Shown piece by piece: positions 33,190 to 44,137 of a DNA stretch of 58,312 nt. Positions within the stretch are counted from its first letter, which is position 1; the number at the start of each line of letters is the position of its first letter. Below the pieces are notes generated by a model. It ran no database searches, had not been told where the DNA came from, and worked only from the letters and a program-made list of their open reading frames with translations. Source of the DNA: Aquipseudomonas alcaligenes MRY13-0052 (GTDB taxonomy: Bacteria; Pseudomonadota; Gammaproteobacteria; Pseudomonadales; Pseudomonadaceae); the NCBI GenBank assembly GCA_000474255.1, contig BATO01000033.1:1-58312 (forward strand), given 5' to 3'. Position numbers and translations under genes: made by a program.

Positions 33190-36100
33190 TTATACCGGCG
33201 CCTTTTCCTGAGCGCCAACAGGTTGACAGGGATCGAGGAATTGCCGGGCGAAAACGTCGGCGGGGAGGGGGCGGCTGACGACGTAGCCCTGGATCTGTTC
33301 GCAGCCTTCGGCGGTGAGGAAGGCTTCTTGAGCGTGGGTTTCGACGCCTTCGGCGATGACGGTGAGCTGCATGCTGCGGCCGAGGGCGATGATGGCGCGG
33401 GCGATGGCGGCGTCTTCGAGGTCGTCTGGCAGGCCGCGGACGAAGGATTTGTCGATCTTGATGATGTCCAGCGGCAGGCGCTTGAGGTAGCTGAGGGAGG
33501 AGTAGCCGGTGCCGAAGTCGTCGATGGCCAGTTGCACGCCGAGCGCCTTGAGGGCGTGGAGCACGGCGAGGGCTTCTTCGGCCTGGCTCATGATGAAGCC
33601 TTCGGTGATTTCCAGTTGCAGGTGGCAGGGGACGACGCCTGTGTCCTGCAGCAGGCGGTCGATGCGCTCGACCAGTTGCGGCTGGCGCAGTTGGGCGCCG
33701 GCGAGGTTGACGGAGAGCGGGCCGAAGGGGGCGTGGCGGTCCTGCCATTCGCGCATCTGCCGGCAGGCTTCGGCGAGGACCCAGTCGCCCAGGGGGAGGA
33801 TGAGGCCGTTCTCTTCGGCGAGGGGGATGAAGCGCTCGGGGGAGATTTCGCCGAACAGGGGGTGGTGCCAGCGGATCAGGGCTTCGGCGCCGATCAGGCG
33901 GCGGTTCTGCAGGCACAGCTTGGGTTGGTAGTAGAGGCTGAGTTCGCCGCGTTCGAGGGCACGGCGCAGTTCGTTCTCCAGGGCCATGCGTTCGTTGGCC
34001 TGGAAGGTGAGGTCGCGGGTGTAGAACTCGATGCGGTTGCGGCCCTTGGATTTGGCGCGGTACATGGCGGCGTCGGCGTTCTTGACCACGGTGGCGACAT
34101 CGCTGCCGTGTTCGGGGTAGAGGCTGATGCCGATGCTGGCGCTGGTGAAGAACTCGTGTTCGTCGGCCTCGAAAGGGGCGCTGAAGCAGGCGAGCACTTT
34201 GCTGGCGATGTGCTCGGCGTCAGCGGCGGTGTGCAGGCCGGGCAGCAGGATGATGAATTCGTCGCCGCCGAGGCGGGCGACGGTGTCGATGTCGCGCAGC
34301 TGGTCCTTGAGGCGGGCGGCGATGCTTTTGAGCAGGAGGTCGCCGACCGGGTGGCCGAGGCTGTCGTTGATGTGCTTGAAGCGGTCGAGGTCGATGAAGA
34401 GTACGGCGCCTCGCTGGGCGTCGGTGGTGGCGTCGAGCAGGGCGGCCTGCAGGCGACTTTCGAAGAGGATGCGGTTGGGCAGCCCGGTGAGGGGGTCGTG
34501 GTGGGCCTGGTAGTCGAGGCGGGCCTGGGCGTGCTTGAGGGTGGAGATGTCGGCGAAGACGCCGACGAAGTGGGTGATCTGCTCGCCGCGGTTGCGCACG
34601 GCGCTGATGGTCAGCCATTCGGGATAGGGTTCGCCGTTCTTGCGGCGGTTCCAGATTTCGCCCTGCCAGTGGCCGTCGGCGGCGAGCTGGTGCCACATGG
34701 CGGCGTAGAAGGCGCTGTCGTGCTGGCCGGAGGCGAGCAGGCGCGGTGATTGGCCGAGGGCTTCGGCTTCGCTGTAGCCGGTGATTTCGGTGAAGGCGCG
34801 GTTGACGGCGGTGATGCGCTGTTCGGTGTCGGTGATCATCACGCCTTCGGCGGTGCTTTCGAAGACGGTGGCAGCCTGCAGGAGCTTTTCCTGCATCTGC
34901 TGGCGCTCGGTGATGTCGCGGGCGATGGTGAGGACGCAGGCTTCGCCGTTGATGGGGATGGGTTGGGCGGTGAGTTCGCAGAGGCGGATGCTGCCGCCCT
35001 TGGTGCGTATCGTGGCGGTGAAGCTGCGCAGGCTGCCCTGGTCGCGGATGGCGTGGACCATATGCTGGCGGTCTTCGGGGTTGGCCCAGATGCCGAGTTC
35101 GAGGGTGGAGCGGTCGGCGGCTTCGCCGGCGACGTAGCCGGTGATGCGGGTGAAGCCTTCGTTGGCTTCGATGAGCCTGCCGTCGACCAGGCGGGTGATG
35201 AGCAGGCCGTCGGGGGATGCGTGGAAGGCGCGGGCGAATTTCTCTTCGGAGATCTTCAGTTGCTGCTGGGTTTCCTTGACCAGGGTGATGTCGCGCACGA
35301 CGACGATGAGGGCGGGGATGCCGTCGAGGTCGATGGGTTGCGCGGAGATGAGGCCGGTGAAGCTTTCGCCGTTCTGCCGGCGGAAGGTCATTTCCAGGTT
35401 GTGCAGGCTTTCGTTCTGCAGGCGCTGGAGGAGGCCGGGCCCCATGTCGGGGGTGCCCCAGATGCCCAGTTCGGTGGCGGTACGGCCGATGGCCTGGGCG
35501 GCGTCGATGCCGGTCTGTTGCTCGAAGGTGCGGTTGACGTCGAGCAGGCGGCCGTCCTGGCGACGGGCGAGGGCGATGACGTCGGGGCAGTTGTGGAACA
35601 CGGAGGCGAATTTCTGCTGGGAGAGGCGCAGGGCGTGCTCGGTGTCCTTGGCCTCGGTGATGTCGATCATCAGGCCGCGGATGATCTGGCTGTCGCCCTG
35701 GGGGTCGAGGGTGACGATGTCGCGGATCCACAGGACGCGGCCGTCGGCGGCGAGCATGCGGTAGTCGAAGCTGTGGTCGCGTCCGGCGGCGACTTCTTCG
35801 TTGCAGAAGTGTTCGGCGTGCCGGGCGTCTTCGGGATGGAGGGTGCGCTGCCAGAAGCCGGTTTCGAGCCAGTCCGCCAGGGGGTAGCCGAGCATGCGTT
35901 CGGCGTGGGGGGAGACGTAGGTGAAGCGGTGCTCGTCGAGGCGCATTTCCCAGGCGATGGCGTTAAGGCTTTCGACCAGGCCACGGTAGTGCTGTTCGCT
36001 GGTGCGCAGTTCGTCTTCGAGCAGGGCGCGGCGTGACATTTCGCCGCTGAGGCGGCGGTTGATGCGCAGGACGAAGAGCAGGGCGAGGCCGATCAGCAGC

Positions 36101-36924
36101 AGGGCGGGAAGGCCGTAGGCGATGAAGGTGGTCCAGACCGGGCGCCGGTCGATGACGCCGCCGACCCAGCGGTCCTGGATGGCTTCGATCTGGGCGGTGC
36201 TGATGTCGGCGAAGACCTTGTCGAGGATGCCGACCAGGGGGGTGTCGCTACGCGGCGTGGCCATGGCGAGCTGGTAGCGGTAGGGCGTCTCGCCGCTGAT
36301 GTAGAGGCCTTCGAGCCTGAGTTGGCGCAGGCTCCAGACGCTGGAGGCGAGGTCGCCGACGAAGGCGTCGGCCTGCCCGGTAGCGAGGGCCTGGAGGCCG
36401 GCGGCGACGTTGGGCAAGGGCAGGAGGTTGAGGTCGGGATTGCCGCTGCGCAGCAGTTCGTGAGGGGCGTAGTCCTCGACCACGGCGATCTTGAGGCCGT
36501 AGAGATCGCCGAGCGATTTGGGCTGTGGGCCGCCGTCGCGGGCGAGGATGACGATGGGGAAGTCGAGGTAGGGGCGGGTGAAACTGAGGTATTGCTGGCG
36601 TTCGGGGGTGGACATGACGCCGGGCAGCAGGTCGAGCTGGCCATTGCGGGCCTGCTCCAGCACTTCACCCCAGTTGCGTGGTTCCACCGGCTCGAGGCGG
36701 ACGCCCAGGCGTTCCTGGATCAGCTTGACGTAGTCGGCGGCGAGGCCCTGGTGGCGGCCCTGGCTGTCGCGGAATTCGAAGGGGGGCCAGGAGGCGTCGA
36801 TGCCCATGCGCAGGACGGGGTGGTCCTGCAGCCATGCCTGTTCTTCCTGGGTGAAGGTGAGCGCTCCGGACGGGGCTGCCCAGAACGCCAGACACAGCAG
36901 GAGAATGGCAGGCAGACGCGCCAT
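33190..36924 (-). CDS. rmcA: RmcA-like sensor with PAS, GGDEF and EAL domains
   Basis: 1244 residues from ATG 36924 (signal sequence [20 protein letters not shown]); an upstream in-frame start at 37029 would precede this. A periplasmic solute-binding-like domain (about 25-265: [14 protein letters not shown]), a membrane helix (about 275-295), four PAS domains (about 310-800) with PAC-type endings such as [14 protein letters not shown], then GGDEF (loop GGDEF, about residue 885, with I-site RDID five residues before) and EAL ([36 protein letters not shown]). Both catalytic motifs are intact. In P. aeruginosa RmcA (PA0575) lowers c-di-GMP in response to redox state and sits in this same place. 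Confidence 0.92.
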   Translation of the reverse strand: MARLPAILLLCLAFWAAPSGALTFTQEEQAWLQDHPVLRMGIDASWPPFEFRDSQGRHQGLAADYVKLIQERLGVRLEPVEPRNWGEVLEQARNGQLDLLPGVMSTPERQQYLSFTRPYLDFPIVILARDGGPQPKSLGDLYGLKIAVVEDYAPHELLRSGNPDLNLLPLPNVAAGLQALATGQADAFVGDLASSVWSLRQLRLEGLYISGETPYRYQLAMATPRSDTPLVGILDKVFADISTAQIEAIQDRWVGGVIDRRPVWTTFIAYGLPALLLIGLALLFVLRINRRLSGEMSRRALLEDELRTSEQHYRGLVESLNAIAWEMRLDEHRFTYVSPHAERMLGYPLADWLETGFWQRTLHPEDARHAEHFCNEEVAAGRDHSFDYRMLAADGRVLWIRDIVTLDPQGDSQIIRGLMIDITEAKDTEHALRLSQQKFASVFHNCPDVIALARRQDGRLLDVNRTFEQQTGIDAAQAIGRTATELGIWGTPDMGPGLLQRLQNESLHNLEMTFRRQNGESFTGLISAQPIDLDGIPALIVVVRDITLVKETQQQLKISEEKFARAFHASPDGLLITRLVDGRLIEANEGFTRITGYVAGEAADRSTLELGIWANPEDRQHMVHAIRDQGSLRSFTATIRTKGGSIRLCELTAQPIPINGEACVLTIARDITERQQMQEKLLQAATVFESTAEGVMITDTEQRITAVNRAFTEITGYSEAEALGQSPRLLASGQHDSAFYAAMWHQLAADGHWQGEIWNRRKNGEPYPEWLTISAVRNRGEQITHFVGVFADISTLKHAQARLDYQAHHDPLTGLPNRILFESRLQAALLDATTDAQRGAVLFIDLDRFKHINDSLGHPVGDLLLKSIAARLKDQLRDIDTVARLGGDEFIILLPGLHTAADAEHIASKVLACFSAPFEADEHEFFTSASIGISLYPEHGSDVATVVKNADAAMYRAKSKGRNRIEFYTRDLTFQANERMALENELRRALERGELSLYYQPKLCLQNRRLIGAEALIRWHHPLFGEISPERFIPLAEENGLILPLGDWVLAEACRQMREWQDRHAPFGPLSVNLAGAQLRQPQLVERIDRLLQDTGVVPCHLQLEITEGFIMSQAEEALAVLHALKALGVQLAIDDFGTGYSSLSYLKRLPLDIIKIDKSFVRGLPDDLEDAAIARAIIALGRSMQLTVIAEGVETHAQEAFLTAEGCEQIQGYVVSRPLPADVFARQFLDPCQPVGAQEKAPV

Positions 36925-36993
36925 GACGGTCCCGTTCCACGAAGTGATAGGCGGAAGTGTAGACGCGGCAGCTGGCGCTTTGGTAGCAGAAAG

Positions 36994-37019
36994 AAAAACC
37001 CCCGGACTGGCCGGGGGTT
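36994..37019 (-). terminator. rpoD Rho-independent terminator
   Basis: AACCCCCGG and CCGGGGGTT pair around ACTGG; on the minus strand the stem is followed by TTTTTCTTTC. It begins seven bases after the rpoD stop codon and separates rpoD from the rmcA promoter. Confidence 0.9.
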
Positions 37020-37025
37020 GTTCGA

Positions 37026-38876
37026 TCACTCGTCGAGGAAGGAGCGCAGATGCTCGCTTCGCGACGGGTGGCGCAGCTTGCGCAGCGCCTTGGCTTCGAT
37101 CTGGCGGATCCGCTCGCGGGTCACATCGAACTGCTTGCCGACTTCCTCGAGGGTGTGGTCGGTGTTCATGTCGATGCCGAAGCGCATGCGCAGGACCTTG
37201 GCTTCACGGGCGGTGAGGCCGGCCAGTACTTCGCGGGTGGCTTCCTTGAGGCTTTCGACCGTGGCCACGTCGATCGGGGACTGCATGGTGCTGTCCTCGA
37301 TGAAGTCGCCCAGGTGGGAATCCTCGTCGTCGCCGATCGGGGTTTCCATGGAGATCGGTTCTTTGGCGATCTTCAGTACCTTGCGGATCTTGTCCTCGGG
37401 CATTTCCATGCGCTCGCCAAGCTCTTCCGGGGTGGGCTCGCGGCCCATTTCCTGGAGCATCTGGCGGGAGATGCGGTTGAGCTTGTTGATGGTCTCGATC
37501 ATGTGCACCGGAATACGGATGGTGCGGGCCTGGTCGGCGATCGAGCGAGTGATCGCCTGACGGATCCACCAGGTGGCATAGGTCGAGAACTTGTAGCCGC
37601 GCCGGTATTCGAACTTGTCCACCGCCTTCATCAGGCCGATGTTGCCTTCCTGGATCAGGTCGAGGAACTGCAGGCCGCGGTTGGTGTACTTCTTGGCGAT
37701 GGAGATCACGAGGCGCAGGTTGGCCTCGACCATTTCCTTCTTCGCCCGGCGAGCTTTCGCTTCACCGATGGACATGCGGCGGTTGACGTCCTTGATCTCG
37801 GAAATCTTGAGGTCGACTTCCTTCTCGAGGTCGATCAGCTTCTGCTGATTGCGCTTGACGTCGTCGACCAGCTTGCTCAGGGCTTCGGCGTACTTGGCCT
37901 TGCCTTTGGTCAGGCCTTCGACCCAGGTCAGGTCGACTTCGTTGCCGGGGAACAGGCGCAGGAAGTCGGCACGCGGCATGCGGGCATCACGCACGCAGAG
38001 CTGCATGATGGCGCGTTCCTGGGCGCGGACACGGTCAAGGGCGTCACGAACGCGGTCTACCAGGGCATCGAACTGTTTGGGTACCAGTTTGATGGGCATG
38101 AACAGCTCGGCGAGGCCTTGCAGTTCATCGATGGCCTGTTTGCTGGAACGACCATGCTTCTTCAGCGCCTTGCGGGCCTTTTCCAGCTGGTCGGAGACGG
38201 CTGTGAAGCGGCGCAGGGCCTCTTCCGGATCGGGACCGCCGTCGCCTTCTTCCTCGGCGTCGTCGCTCTCACCTTCCTCTTCTTCGTCTTCGTCCTTTTC
38301 CTTCGCGGCGCTTTCTTCCTTCGGGACGACAGGCTCGACTTCCTCGGCCGGCACGCTGCCGTCGTCGGGGTCGATGTAGCCAGCGAGGACGTCGGAGAGA
38401 CGGCCACCTTCGGTAGTGACGCGATGGTACTCGGAGAGAATGCTGTCGACGGTACCGGGGAAGTGGGCGATCGCGCTCATTACTTCGCGAATGCCTTCCT
38501 CGATGCGCTTGGCGATCTCGATCTCGCCTTCGCGAGTCAGCAGTTCCACCGTGCCCATTTCACGCATGTACATGCGCACCGGGTCGGTGGTTCGGCCAAT
38601 GTCGGTCTCGACGGCTGCGAGTGCGGCGGCGGCCTCTTCGGCTGCAGCCTCGTCGGTGTCGGCTTCGGCCAACAACAGGGCGTCCGCATCCGGAGCACTC
38701 TCGAATACGTTGATCCCCATGTCATTGATCATGCGGATGATGTCTTCCACCTGTTCCGGATCGGAAATATCCTCCGGCAGATGGTCATTGACCTCCGCGT
38801 AAGTCAGGTAACCCTGCTCACGACCACGGGCGATCAACTCTTTGAGGCGAGACTGCTGTTGCGCTTTTCCGGACAT
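37026..38876 (-). CDS. rpoD: RNA polymerase sigma-70 factor RpoD
   Basis: 616 residues, normal for Pseudomonas. Region 1.1 at the N-terminus ([20 protein letters not shown]), region 1.2 ([20 protein letters not shown]), an acidic non-conserved insert ([20 protein letters not shown], about residues 190-215), regions 2.1-2.4 ([60 protein letters not shown]), region 3 and region 4.2 ([20 protein letters not shown]). It directs the polymerase to housekeeping promoters. Last gene of the rpsU-dnaG-rpoD macromolecular synthesis operon, 67 bp after dnaG. Confidence 0.99.
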   Translation of the reverse strand: MSGKAQQQSRLKELIARGREQGYLTYAEVNDHLPEDISDPEQVEDIIRMINDMGINVFESAPDADALLLAEADTDEAAAEEAAAALAAVETDIGRTTDPVRMYMREMGTVELLTREGEIEIAKRIEEGIREVMSAIAHFPGTVDSILSEYHRVTTEGGRLSDVLAGYIDPDDGSVPAEEVEPVVPKEESAAKEKDEDEEEEGESDDAEEEGDGGPDPEEALRRFTAVSDQLEKARKALKKHGRSSKQAIDELQGLAELFMPIKLVPKQFDALVDRVRDALDRVRAQERAIMQLCVRDARMPRADFLRLFPGNEVDLTWVEGLTKGKAKYAEALSKLVDDVKRNQQKLIDLEKEVDLKISEIKDVNRRMSIGEAKARRAKKEMVEANLRLVISIAKKYTNRGLQFLDLIQEGNIGLMKAVDKFEYRRGYKFSTYATWWIRQAITRSIADQARTIRIPVHMIETINKLNRISRQMLQEMGREPTPEELGERMEMPEDKIRKVLKIAKEPISMETPIGDDEDSHLGDFIEDSTMQSPIDVATVESLKEATREVLAGLTAREAKVLRMRFGIDMNTDHTLEEVGKQFDVTRERIRQIEAKALRKLRHPSRSEHLRSFLDE

Positions 38877-38943
38877 AACACCCTATCCACTTAAGGTCTT
38901 GGCGGGCTAAAAACAAGCCGAGGATTATACCTGACCAGAGGCC

Positions 38944-40935
38944 TCAAGCGCCAGTTGGGCTGGTGGAGGCTGGAGATGGACTGCGGCTGAGGAGGTCGCG
39001 CAGCTGGTCTTTCTCCTCTGCGCTGAGTTCGCTCTGCCTTGCTTTGCGTAGCAGTTGTTCGAGGCTGCGCTCGCGTTGGCGGGCCGACAACCTAGTTATA
39101 GTGTCGAAAAACTGTTGTTCAAGGTTGTCACTCGAAATCAACCATTCCTTCTCCGCCAGTGCCTGCAGCAGCCGGCCCTGTTCGGTGCCGTGCCAGCGGG
39201 CGATGAGCTGCAGCGAGCGCAGCTTGGGGTTCTTCTGCAGGGCTTCGAGGAGCGACACCATCAAGCGGGCGTACGTGTCGTCTTCTGCGGCGAAATGGCT
39301 GGCATTTTCCACCTTCTGCGCAAGGTTTGGATGGTGAAGCAGTGTCCTGAGTGCCGTCAGGGTTGGCGACTCGACCTTGATTTCAGTGCGCGGGGGGCGC
39401 CTGAATTCGCCTTGGCCGCCTTTCTTGTCCCAGGGCTTTCCGCCCTTTTTCCAGTCGCCTTTCCACTCGCCTTTCTTGCGCTCGGGCTTCTGCCATTCGC
39501 CCTGTTGCTGCCGTGCGGGTGGTTCGAAGTAGTGTTCCTGGCCGGCATCGCCATAGCCTTCGTAGCTGGCAGGGGCGCCGTAGTGGTAGTCGTCGGGGTA
39601 GTGCGACGCTTCGCCGCTGTGCGACGGTGCATCGTGGCTTAGCTGGCCGATGGCCTCACCGTTCAGGCCGGTGATTTCCGACAGGCGCTGACGCATCAGC
39701 GTACGCAGGTTGGCGCCGGGCACTTTGTCGATCAGTGGCGCGGCCAGGGTAACCAGGTGCGCCTTGCCTTCCAGGGAGCTGGGATCGGCTTCGTCCCTCA
39801 GTTGCTGGAAGAAGTAATCGGCCAGGGGCTGCGCGTGCTGGGTGATGCGGGCGCGGAAGGCATCGGTACCCTCGGCGCGTACCAGGCTGTCCGGGTCTTC
39901 GCCTTCGGGGAGGAGCAGGAAGCGTGCGCGCCGGCCGTCCTCCAGGGACGGTAGCGTGGCTTCCAGTGCGCGCCAGGCGGCCTTGCGTCCAGCCTGGTCG
40001 CCGTCGAAGCAGAACAGGATGCTGGGCACCAGGCGGAACAGGCGCTTGATGTGCTCCTCGCTGGTGGCGGTGCCGAGGGTGGCGACGGCGTTGCGCAGGC
40101 CTTGCTGGGCCAGGGCGATAACGTCCATGTAGCCTTCGACGACCATCACCTCGTCGAGGTTGCGGTTGTTCTTGCGGGCTTCGTAGAGACCGTAGAGTTC
40201 CTGGCCTTTGTGGAAGACCGGTGTTTCCGGCGAGTTCAGGTACTTGGGTTTGTCATCGCCCAGTACGCGACCGCCAAAGGCGATGACCCGGCCCCGGCTG
40301 TCGCGGATGGGGAACATCACGCGGTCACGGAAGCGGTCGTAGCGCTTGCCGCTATCGGCGTTCTCGATCAGCAGGCCGGCATCGATCATGGCCTTCTGCT
40401 GCAAGGCGTCGCTGGCCAGGTGCTTGAACAGGTTGTCCCACCCCGGTGGGGCGAAGCCGAGGCCGAAGTCGCGGGCTATTTCACCGGACAGGCCGCGTCC
40501 TTTCAGGTAGTCGACGGCGGCCTTGCGTGTCGGGTGGCTCTTCAGGGCTTGGCGGTAGTAATCCGAGGCAGCTGTGAGCAGGGCGTAGAGCGGCGAGTCG
40601 GTGGCTTGGCGTGGGCGATTGTTACGCCCGCTTTCCTCGCGCGGTACGTCCATGCCGGCACGTTTGGCCAGCTCCTCGACAGCCTCGGGGAAGTCGAGGT
40701 TGTCGTGGTCCATGATGAAGCCGAGGGCGTTGCCGCCGGCGCCACAGCCGAAGCAGTAGTAGAACTGCTTGTCGGGGCTGACGCTGAAAGAGGGCGTCTT
40801 TTCGTTATGGAATGGGCAGCGGGCGCTGTAGTTTTTGCCGGCCTTCTTCAGCTGGATGCGCGAACTCACCACCTCGACTATGTCGGTGCGGTTCAGCAGA
40901 TCGTCGATGAATCCTTGGGGGATCAGGCCGGCCAT
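38944..40935 (-). CDS. dnaG: DNA primase DnaG
   Basis: 663 residues. N-terminal zinc-binding domain (CPFHNEKTPSFSV, YYCFGCGAGG; about 40-65), catalytic core with TOPRIM (about 255-340: NRNLDEVMVVEGYMDVIALA, CFDGDQAGRKAA) and C-terminal DnaB-interacting domain (about 520-663). A Gly/Lys-rich, low-complexity linker (about 440-510: KKGEWKGDWKKGGKPWDKKG) joins core and C-terminus, a feature seen in Pseudomonas primases. It makes RNA primers at replication forks. Middle gene of the rpsU-dnaG-rpoD operon, 194 bp after rpsU with a terminator hairpin between. Confidence 0.98.
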   Translation of the reverse strand: MAGLIPQGFIDDLLNRTDIVEVVSSRIQLKKAGKNYSARCPFHNEKTPSFSVSPDKQFYYCFGCGAGGNALGFIMDHDNLDFPEAVEELAKRAGMDVPREESGRNNRPRQATDSPLYALLTAASDYYRQALKSHPTRKAAVDYLKGRGLSGEIARDFGLGFAPPGWDNLFKHLASDALQQKAMIDAGLLIENADSGKRYDRFRDRVMFPIRDSRGRVIAFGGRVLGDDKPKYLNSPETPVFHKGQELYGLYEARKNNRNLDEVMVVEGYMDVIALAQQGLRNAVATLGTATSEEHIKRLFRLVPSILFCFDGDQAGRKAAWRALEATLPSLEDGRRARFLLLPEGEDPDSLVRAEGTDAFRARITQHAQPLADYFFQQLRDEADPSSLEGKAHLVTLAAPLIDKVPGANLRTLMRQRLSEITGLNGEAIGQLSHDAPSHSGEASHYPDDYHYGAPASYEGYGDAGQEHYFEPPARQQQGEWQKPERKKGEWKGDWKKGGKPWDKKGGQGEFRRPPRTEIKVESPTLTALRTLLHHPNLAQKVENASHFAAEDDTYARLMVSLLEALQKNPKLRSLQLIARWHGTEQGRLLQALAEKEWLISSDNLEQQFFDTITRLSARQRERSLEQLLRKARQSELSAEEKDQLRDLLSRSPSPASTSPTGA

Positions 40936-41017
40936 AGGGTGCTCAGGACGCTGGGAGGGTCAAAGCATAGGCCCCCATCGCCGGTTGGCGATAGCGGCAT
41001 TACCGGTGCTGCAAATG

Positions 41018-41052
41018 CAAAAAACTCCGGCGTTCGCCAGGGCGAAGCGGAG
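41018..41052 (-). terminator. Terminator between rpsU and dnaG
   Basis: On the minus strand CTCCGCTTCGCC...GGCGAACGCCGGAG folds into a hairpin followed by TTTTTTG. It lies between rpsU and dnaG, the position where E. coli also has a partial terminator that keeps DnaG far scarcer than S21. Confidence 0.8.
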
Positions 41053-41078
41053 TGTCGCATGCGGTGCCTGAATGCACT

Positions 41079-41098
41079 CGCCCGGCCGGAGCCGGGCG
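41079..41098 (-). other. Second hairpin downstream of rpsU
   Basis: CGCCCGGC-CGGA-GCCGGGCG is a perfect 8-bp stem 31 bp beyond the rpsU stop and ahead of the terminator at 41018. It has no T run and may mark the rpsU mRNA 3' end or an RNase processing site. Confidence 0.5.
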
Positions 41099-41129
41099 AT
41101 GCTGAAAGCGTGCGGCGAAGCCTGTTAAC

Positions 41130-41345
41130 TCAGTACAGGCGCTCGCGGCGGCGCTGCTCGCGCTGCACTTTCTTGGCGTGACGCTTCACTGCAGCAGCAG
41201 CTTTACGCTTGCGCTCTGCGGTGGGCTTCTCGTAGAACTCGCGGCTGCGGACTTCAGCCAGTACACCGGCTTTTTCGCAGGAGCGCTTGAAGCGACGCAG
41301 GGCTACGTCGAAGGGTTCGTTCTCTTTAACTTTGACGGCTGGCAT
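41130..41345 (-). CDS. rpsU: 30S ribosomal protein S21
   Basis: 71 residues, the usual length: begins [20 protein letters not shown], continues [20 protein letters not shown] and ends in a very basic tail [10 protein letters not shown]. It binds the 30S platform and is needed for initiation on natural mRNAs. First gene of the macromolecular synthesis operon and divergent from tsaD across 204 bp, which must contain both promoters; TATGAT at 41502-41507 is a plausible tsaD -10. Confidence 0.99.
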   Translation of the reverse strand: MPAVKVKENEPFDVALRRFKRSCEKAGVLAEVRSREFYEKPTAERKRKAAAAVKRHAKKVQREQRRRERLY

Positions 41346-41549
41346 CCAGGTCGTACCTTCACTAATTACCGTGGGTGAACGCGCTCCTGGCTAAGACTGC
41401 GGGAGAACGTCGGTTTTCAAGGGTTGCGGATGTTAACGCCTTGCGCCCTGGAATGCAAAGCCTTCAGTCGAAAACCGCTGGCCGGGGCGGAGGGCGGCGA
41501 TTATGATGCGCGCCTTCTTTATTAGCTAGGCCTGGAAGGCAGGTTCCCA

Positions 41550-42575
41550 ATGCTAGTGCTGGGTCTGGAAACCTCTTGCGACGAGACCGGTGTCGCTCTC
41601 TACGACAGCGAGCGCGGCCTGTTGGCCGATGCGCTGTTCAGTCAGATCGACCTCCATCGCGTGTACGGCGGCGTGGTGCCCGAGCTGGCGTCCCGCGATC
41701 ACGTCAAGCGCATGCTGCCGCTGTTGCGCGAAGTGCTCGATGGCGCCGGTTGCAAGCCGGCCGATATCGATGGCATCGCCTACACCTCCGGCCCCGGCCT
41801 GGTCGGCGCGCTGCTGGTGGGTGCTTCCTGCGCCCAGGCCCTGGCGTTCGCCTGGGGCGTGCCTGCGCTGGGTGTGCACCATATGGAAGGCCATCTGCTG
41901 GCGCCGATGCTGGAAGAGCAGCCGCCGGAGTTTCCGTTCGTCGCCTTGCTGGTTTCCGGCGGCCATACCCAGCTGGTTCGCGTCGATGGCATCGGCCGTT
42001 ACGCTTTGCTCGGTGAGTCGGTGGACGACGCTGCGGGCGAAGCCTTCGACAAGACAGCCAAGCTCATCGGCCTGGGCTATCCGGGTGGCCCCGAGATCGC
42101 CCGCCTGGCCGAAAGCGGTGTGCCGGGGCGCTTCACCTTCCCGCGCCCGATGACTGATCGCCCTGGCCTGGATTTCAGCTTCAGCGGCCTCAAGACCTTC
42201 GCCCTCAACACCTGGCAGCAGTGCCGCAATGCTGGGGACGACGGTGAGCAAACCCGTTGCGACATCGCTCTGGCGTTCCAGCAGGCGGTGGTCGAGACTC
42301 TCGTCATCAAGTGCCGCCGGGCCCTGAAGCAGACCGGCTTGAAGCGACTGGTGATCGCCGGTGGGGTGAGTGCCAACCAGGCGCTGCGCCAATCGCTGGA
42401 GGCGATGCTGGGCGAATTCCACGGCAACGTCTTTTATGCGCGCCCGCGGTTTTGCACCGACAACGGCGCGATGATCGCCTATGCCGGTTGCCAGCGCCTG
42501 AAGGCCGGGCAGCAGGAAGGTCCGGCCATTGCCGTGCAGGCGCGCTGGCCGATGGAAAGCCTGCCGTCGATCTAG
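41550..42575 (+). CDS. tsaD: tRNA threonylcarbamoyladenosine synthase subunit TsaD
   Basis: 341 residues of the ASKHA-fold Kae1/TsaD family. N-terminal [16 protein letters not shown], metal-binding [10 protein letters not shown] (two His), [32 protein letters not shown], and [10 protein letters not shown]. With TsaB and TsaE it transfers threonylcarbamoyl to A37 of ANN-decoding tRNAs, which include the tRNA-Ile2 in this window. Monocistronic, convergent with plsY. Confidence 0.98.
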   Translation: MLVLGLETSCDETGVALYDSERGLLADALFSQIDLHRVYGGVVPELASRDHVKRMLPLLREVLDGAGCKPADIDGIAYTSGPGLVGALLVGASCAQALAFAWGVPALGVHHMEGHLLAPMLEEQPPEFPFVALLVSGGHTQLVRVDGIGRYALLGESVDDAAGEAFDKTAKLIGLGYPGGPEIARLAESGVPGRFTFPRPMTDRPGLDFSFSGLKTFALNTWQQCRNAGDDGEQTRCDIALAFQQAVVETLVIKCRRALKQTGLKRLVIAGGVSANQALRQSLEAMLGEFHGNVFYARPRFCTDNGAMIAYAGCQRLKAGQQEGPAIAVQARWPMESLPSI

Positions 42576-42593
42576 CGTCGCGTGGCGTCTTGT

Positions 42594-42618
42594 AGCCTCA
42601 GGCTTGTAGCTTGAGGCT
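42594..42618. terminator. Convergent hairpin between tsaD and plsY
   Basis: AGCCTCA and TGAGGCT form a 7-bp stem around CTTGTAGC-type sequence, 18 bp after tsaD and 10 bp after the plsY end. No strong T run. The sequence is of the GCTTGTAGCTTGAGGC low-complexity kind seen elsewhere in the window. Confidence 0.5.
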
Positions 42619-42628
42619 GTCTTCAGTT

Positions 42629-43198
42629 TCAGAAATGTCGTTCGCGTCCTGCGAAAAGGTCGCGTAGATTGCCGCGGTGTCGCCAGACGATCAGGCAGCA
42701 GAGCACGGCCATTGGCAGCAGGGCTCCGGGTTTCTGCCAGGCCAGTAATGGCAGGGTCAGCGGCGTTGCGATCAGCGCGGCGAGCGAGCTGGTGCGGGTG
42801 AGGAAGAAGGTCAGCGCCCAGGCCCCGACAGCCAGCAAGGCGGCCGGCGGGTAGAGCCCGAGTAGCATGCCGGCGGCGGTGGCGACGCCCTTGCCGCCGC
42901 GAAAGCGAAAGTACAGCGGGTAGAGATGCCCGAGCACGGCGGCGAGGCCGATCCAGGCCTGTTTCTGGATGCCGAGCCCGATCAGGTAGGCGACCAGTAC
43001 GGGCAGAAGGCCTTTGAGCAAGTCGCCGAGCAGGGTGAGGATCGCGAGCTTCTTGCCCGCCACGCGCAGCATGTTGGTGGCGCCCGGATTGCCTGAGCCC
43101 TGGTCGCGTGGGTCGGCGAAGCCGAACAACCGGCTTAGCAGGATGGCGAAGGACAGCGAGCCGAGCAGGTAGGCGAGAATCGCCAGCAGCCAGAACAT
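42629..43198 (-). CDS. plsY: Glycerol-3-phosphate acyltransferase PlsY
   Basis: 189 residues, five membrane helices. Signature cytoplasmic loops are visible: [20 protein letters not shown] (motif 1), [19 protein letters not shown] (motif 2) and a late [17 protein letters not shown] (motif 3). It transfers acyl from acyl-phosphate to glycerol-3-phosphate, the first step of phospholipid synthesis, in the inner membrane. Divergent from folB with 52 bp between. Confidence 0.97.
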   Translation of the reverse strand: MFWLLAILAYLLGSLSFAILLSRLFGFADPRDQGSGNPGATNMLRVAGKKLAILTLLGDLLKGLLPVLVAYLIGLGIQKQAWIGLAAVLGHLYPLYFRFRGGKGVATAAGMLLGLYPPAALLAVGAWALTFFLTRTSSLAALIATPLTLPLLAWQKPGALLPMAVLCCLIVWRHRGNLRDLFAGRERHF

Positions 43199-43250
43199 TG
43201 GTATCCATTCCAGGGCGAGGGAGCCCTGATTCTAACGGGGCAGAAGTTAC

Positions 43251-43604
43251 GTGGACACGGTTTTCATCGAGGGTCTTGAAGTCGATACCGTCATTGGTGC
43301 GTACGACTGGGAGCGGAGCATTCGCCAGTGCCTGCGCCTGGACCTGCAAATGGCCTGGGACAACCGCCCGGCCGCCGCCGATGATGAGCTGGCCCATGCC
43401 CTGGACTACGCTTCTGTCTCCCAGCGCATCCAGGCGTTCGCTGGCGAATCGCAGTTCCTTCTCGTGGAAACCTTCGCCGAGCGATTGGTCGCTGTGCTCA
43501 TGGCGGAATTCAACATTCCCTGGGTGCGGCTCAAGCTGCACAAGCCCGGTGCGGTGCCCGCTGCCAGCAGCGTTGGCGTGGAGATTGAACGCGGATGCCG
43601 CTGA
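43251..43604 (+). CDS. folB: Dihydroneopterin aldolase FolB
   Basis: 117 residues starting at GTG 43251. FolB pattern: VFIEGLEVDTVIGAYDWERS, LDYASVSQRIQAFA, FLLVETFAERLV and VRLKLHKPGAVP. It converts dihydroneopterin to 6-hydroxymethyl-dihydropterin in folate synthesis, handing product to FolK, whose gene overlaps by 10 bp (translational coupling likely). Confidence 0.96.
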   Translation: MDTVFIEGLEVDTVIGAYDWERSIRQCLRLDLQMAWDNRPAAADDELAHALDYASVSQRIQAFAGESQFLLVETFAERLVAVLMAEFNIPWVRLKLHKPGAVPAASSVGVEIERGCR

Positions 43605-44137
43605 CACCGGTTCTGCTGGGCCTGGGCAGCAATATCGGGCGTGAAGAACACCTGCGGGCCGGCCTCGATGCGCTGGCCGGTTTCCTTCATGAGATCCATT
43701 GCTCGCCGGTGTTCGAAAGCCAGCCGGTGGGCATCAAGAGCGGACCCTTCTACAACCTGGTGGTGGCGGCGACGACCGACCTGCCCCTGATGGAGCTGGA
43801 CCGCCGCCTCAAATTCATCGAGGCCGACAACGGCCGCTATGCGCCAGATCGCAAGGGTTTGCCGCTGGACATCGATGTGCTGCTTTACGGCGACCTGGTC
43901 GGCAGTTTCGATGGCCTGGCCTTGCCGCGTGCAGAGGTGTTGAAGAACGCGTTCGTGCTCTGGCCCTTGGCACTGGTAGCGCCTGAGCGCCTGCACCCGG
44001 GTGAGGGGCGCAGCTTCGCGGAGCTTTGGGCAACGGCGCAGATTCAGCAGCAGCTGTGGCCGGTGCCTTTCGAATGGCAGGGGCGCAAGTTGACGCCCGC
44101 CGATCTGCTTCAGGCCTTCCCCGCGCCTTCCTTGTAA
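43595..44137 (+). CDS. folK: 6-hydroxymethyl-dihydropterin pyrophosphokinase FolK
   Basis: 180 residues. HPPK features: [42 protein letters not shown] and [16 protein letters not shown] with [15 protein letters not shown]. It uses ATP to pyrophosphorylate the pterin before condensation with p-aminobenzoate. Overlaps folB by 10 bp and its last 28 bp overlap the convergent cca gene. Confidence 0.96.
   Translation: MPLTPVLLGLGSNIGREEHLRAGLDALAGFLHEIHCSPVFESQPVGIKSGPFYNLVVAATTDLPLMELDRRLKFIEADNGRYAPDRKGLPLDIDVLLYGDLVGSFDGLALPRAEVLKNAFVLWPLALVAPERLHPGEGRSFAELWATAQIQQQLWPVPFEWQGRKLTPADLLQAFPAPSL

Noticed and set aside
33190-34749. Plus-strand frame opposite the RmcA-like gene
   Set aside because: Highly biased Gly/Ala/Val/Asp composition, no motifs, and the minus strand has intact EAL and GGDEF motifs.
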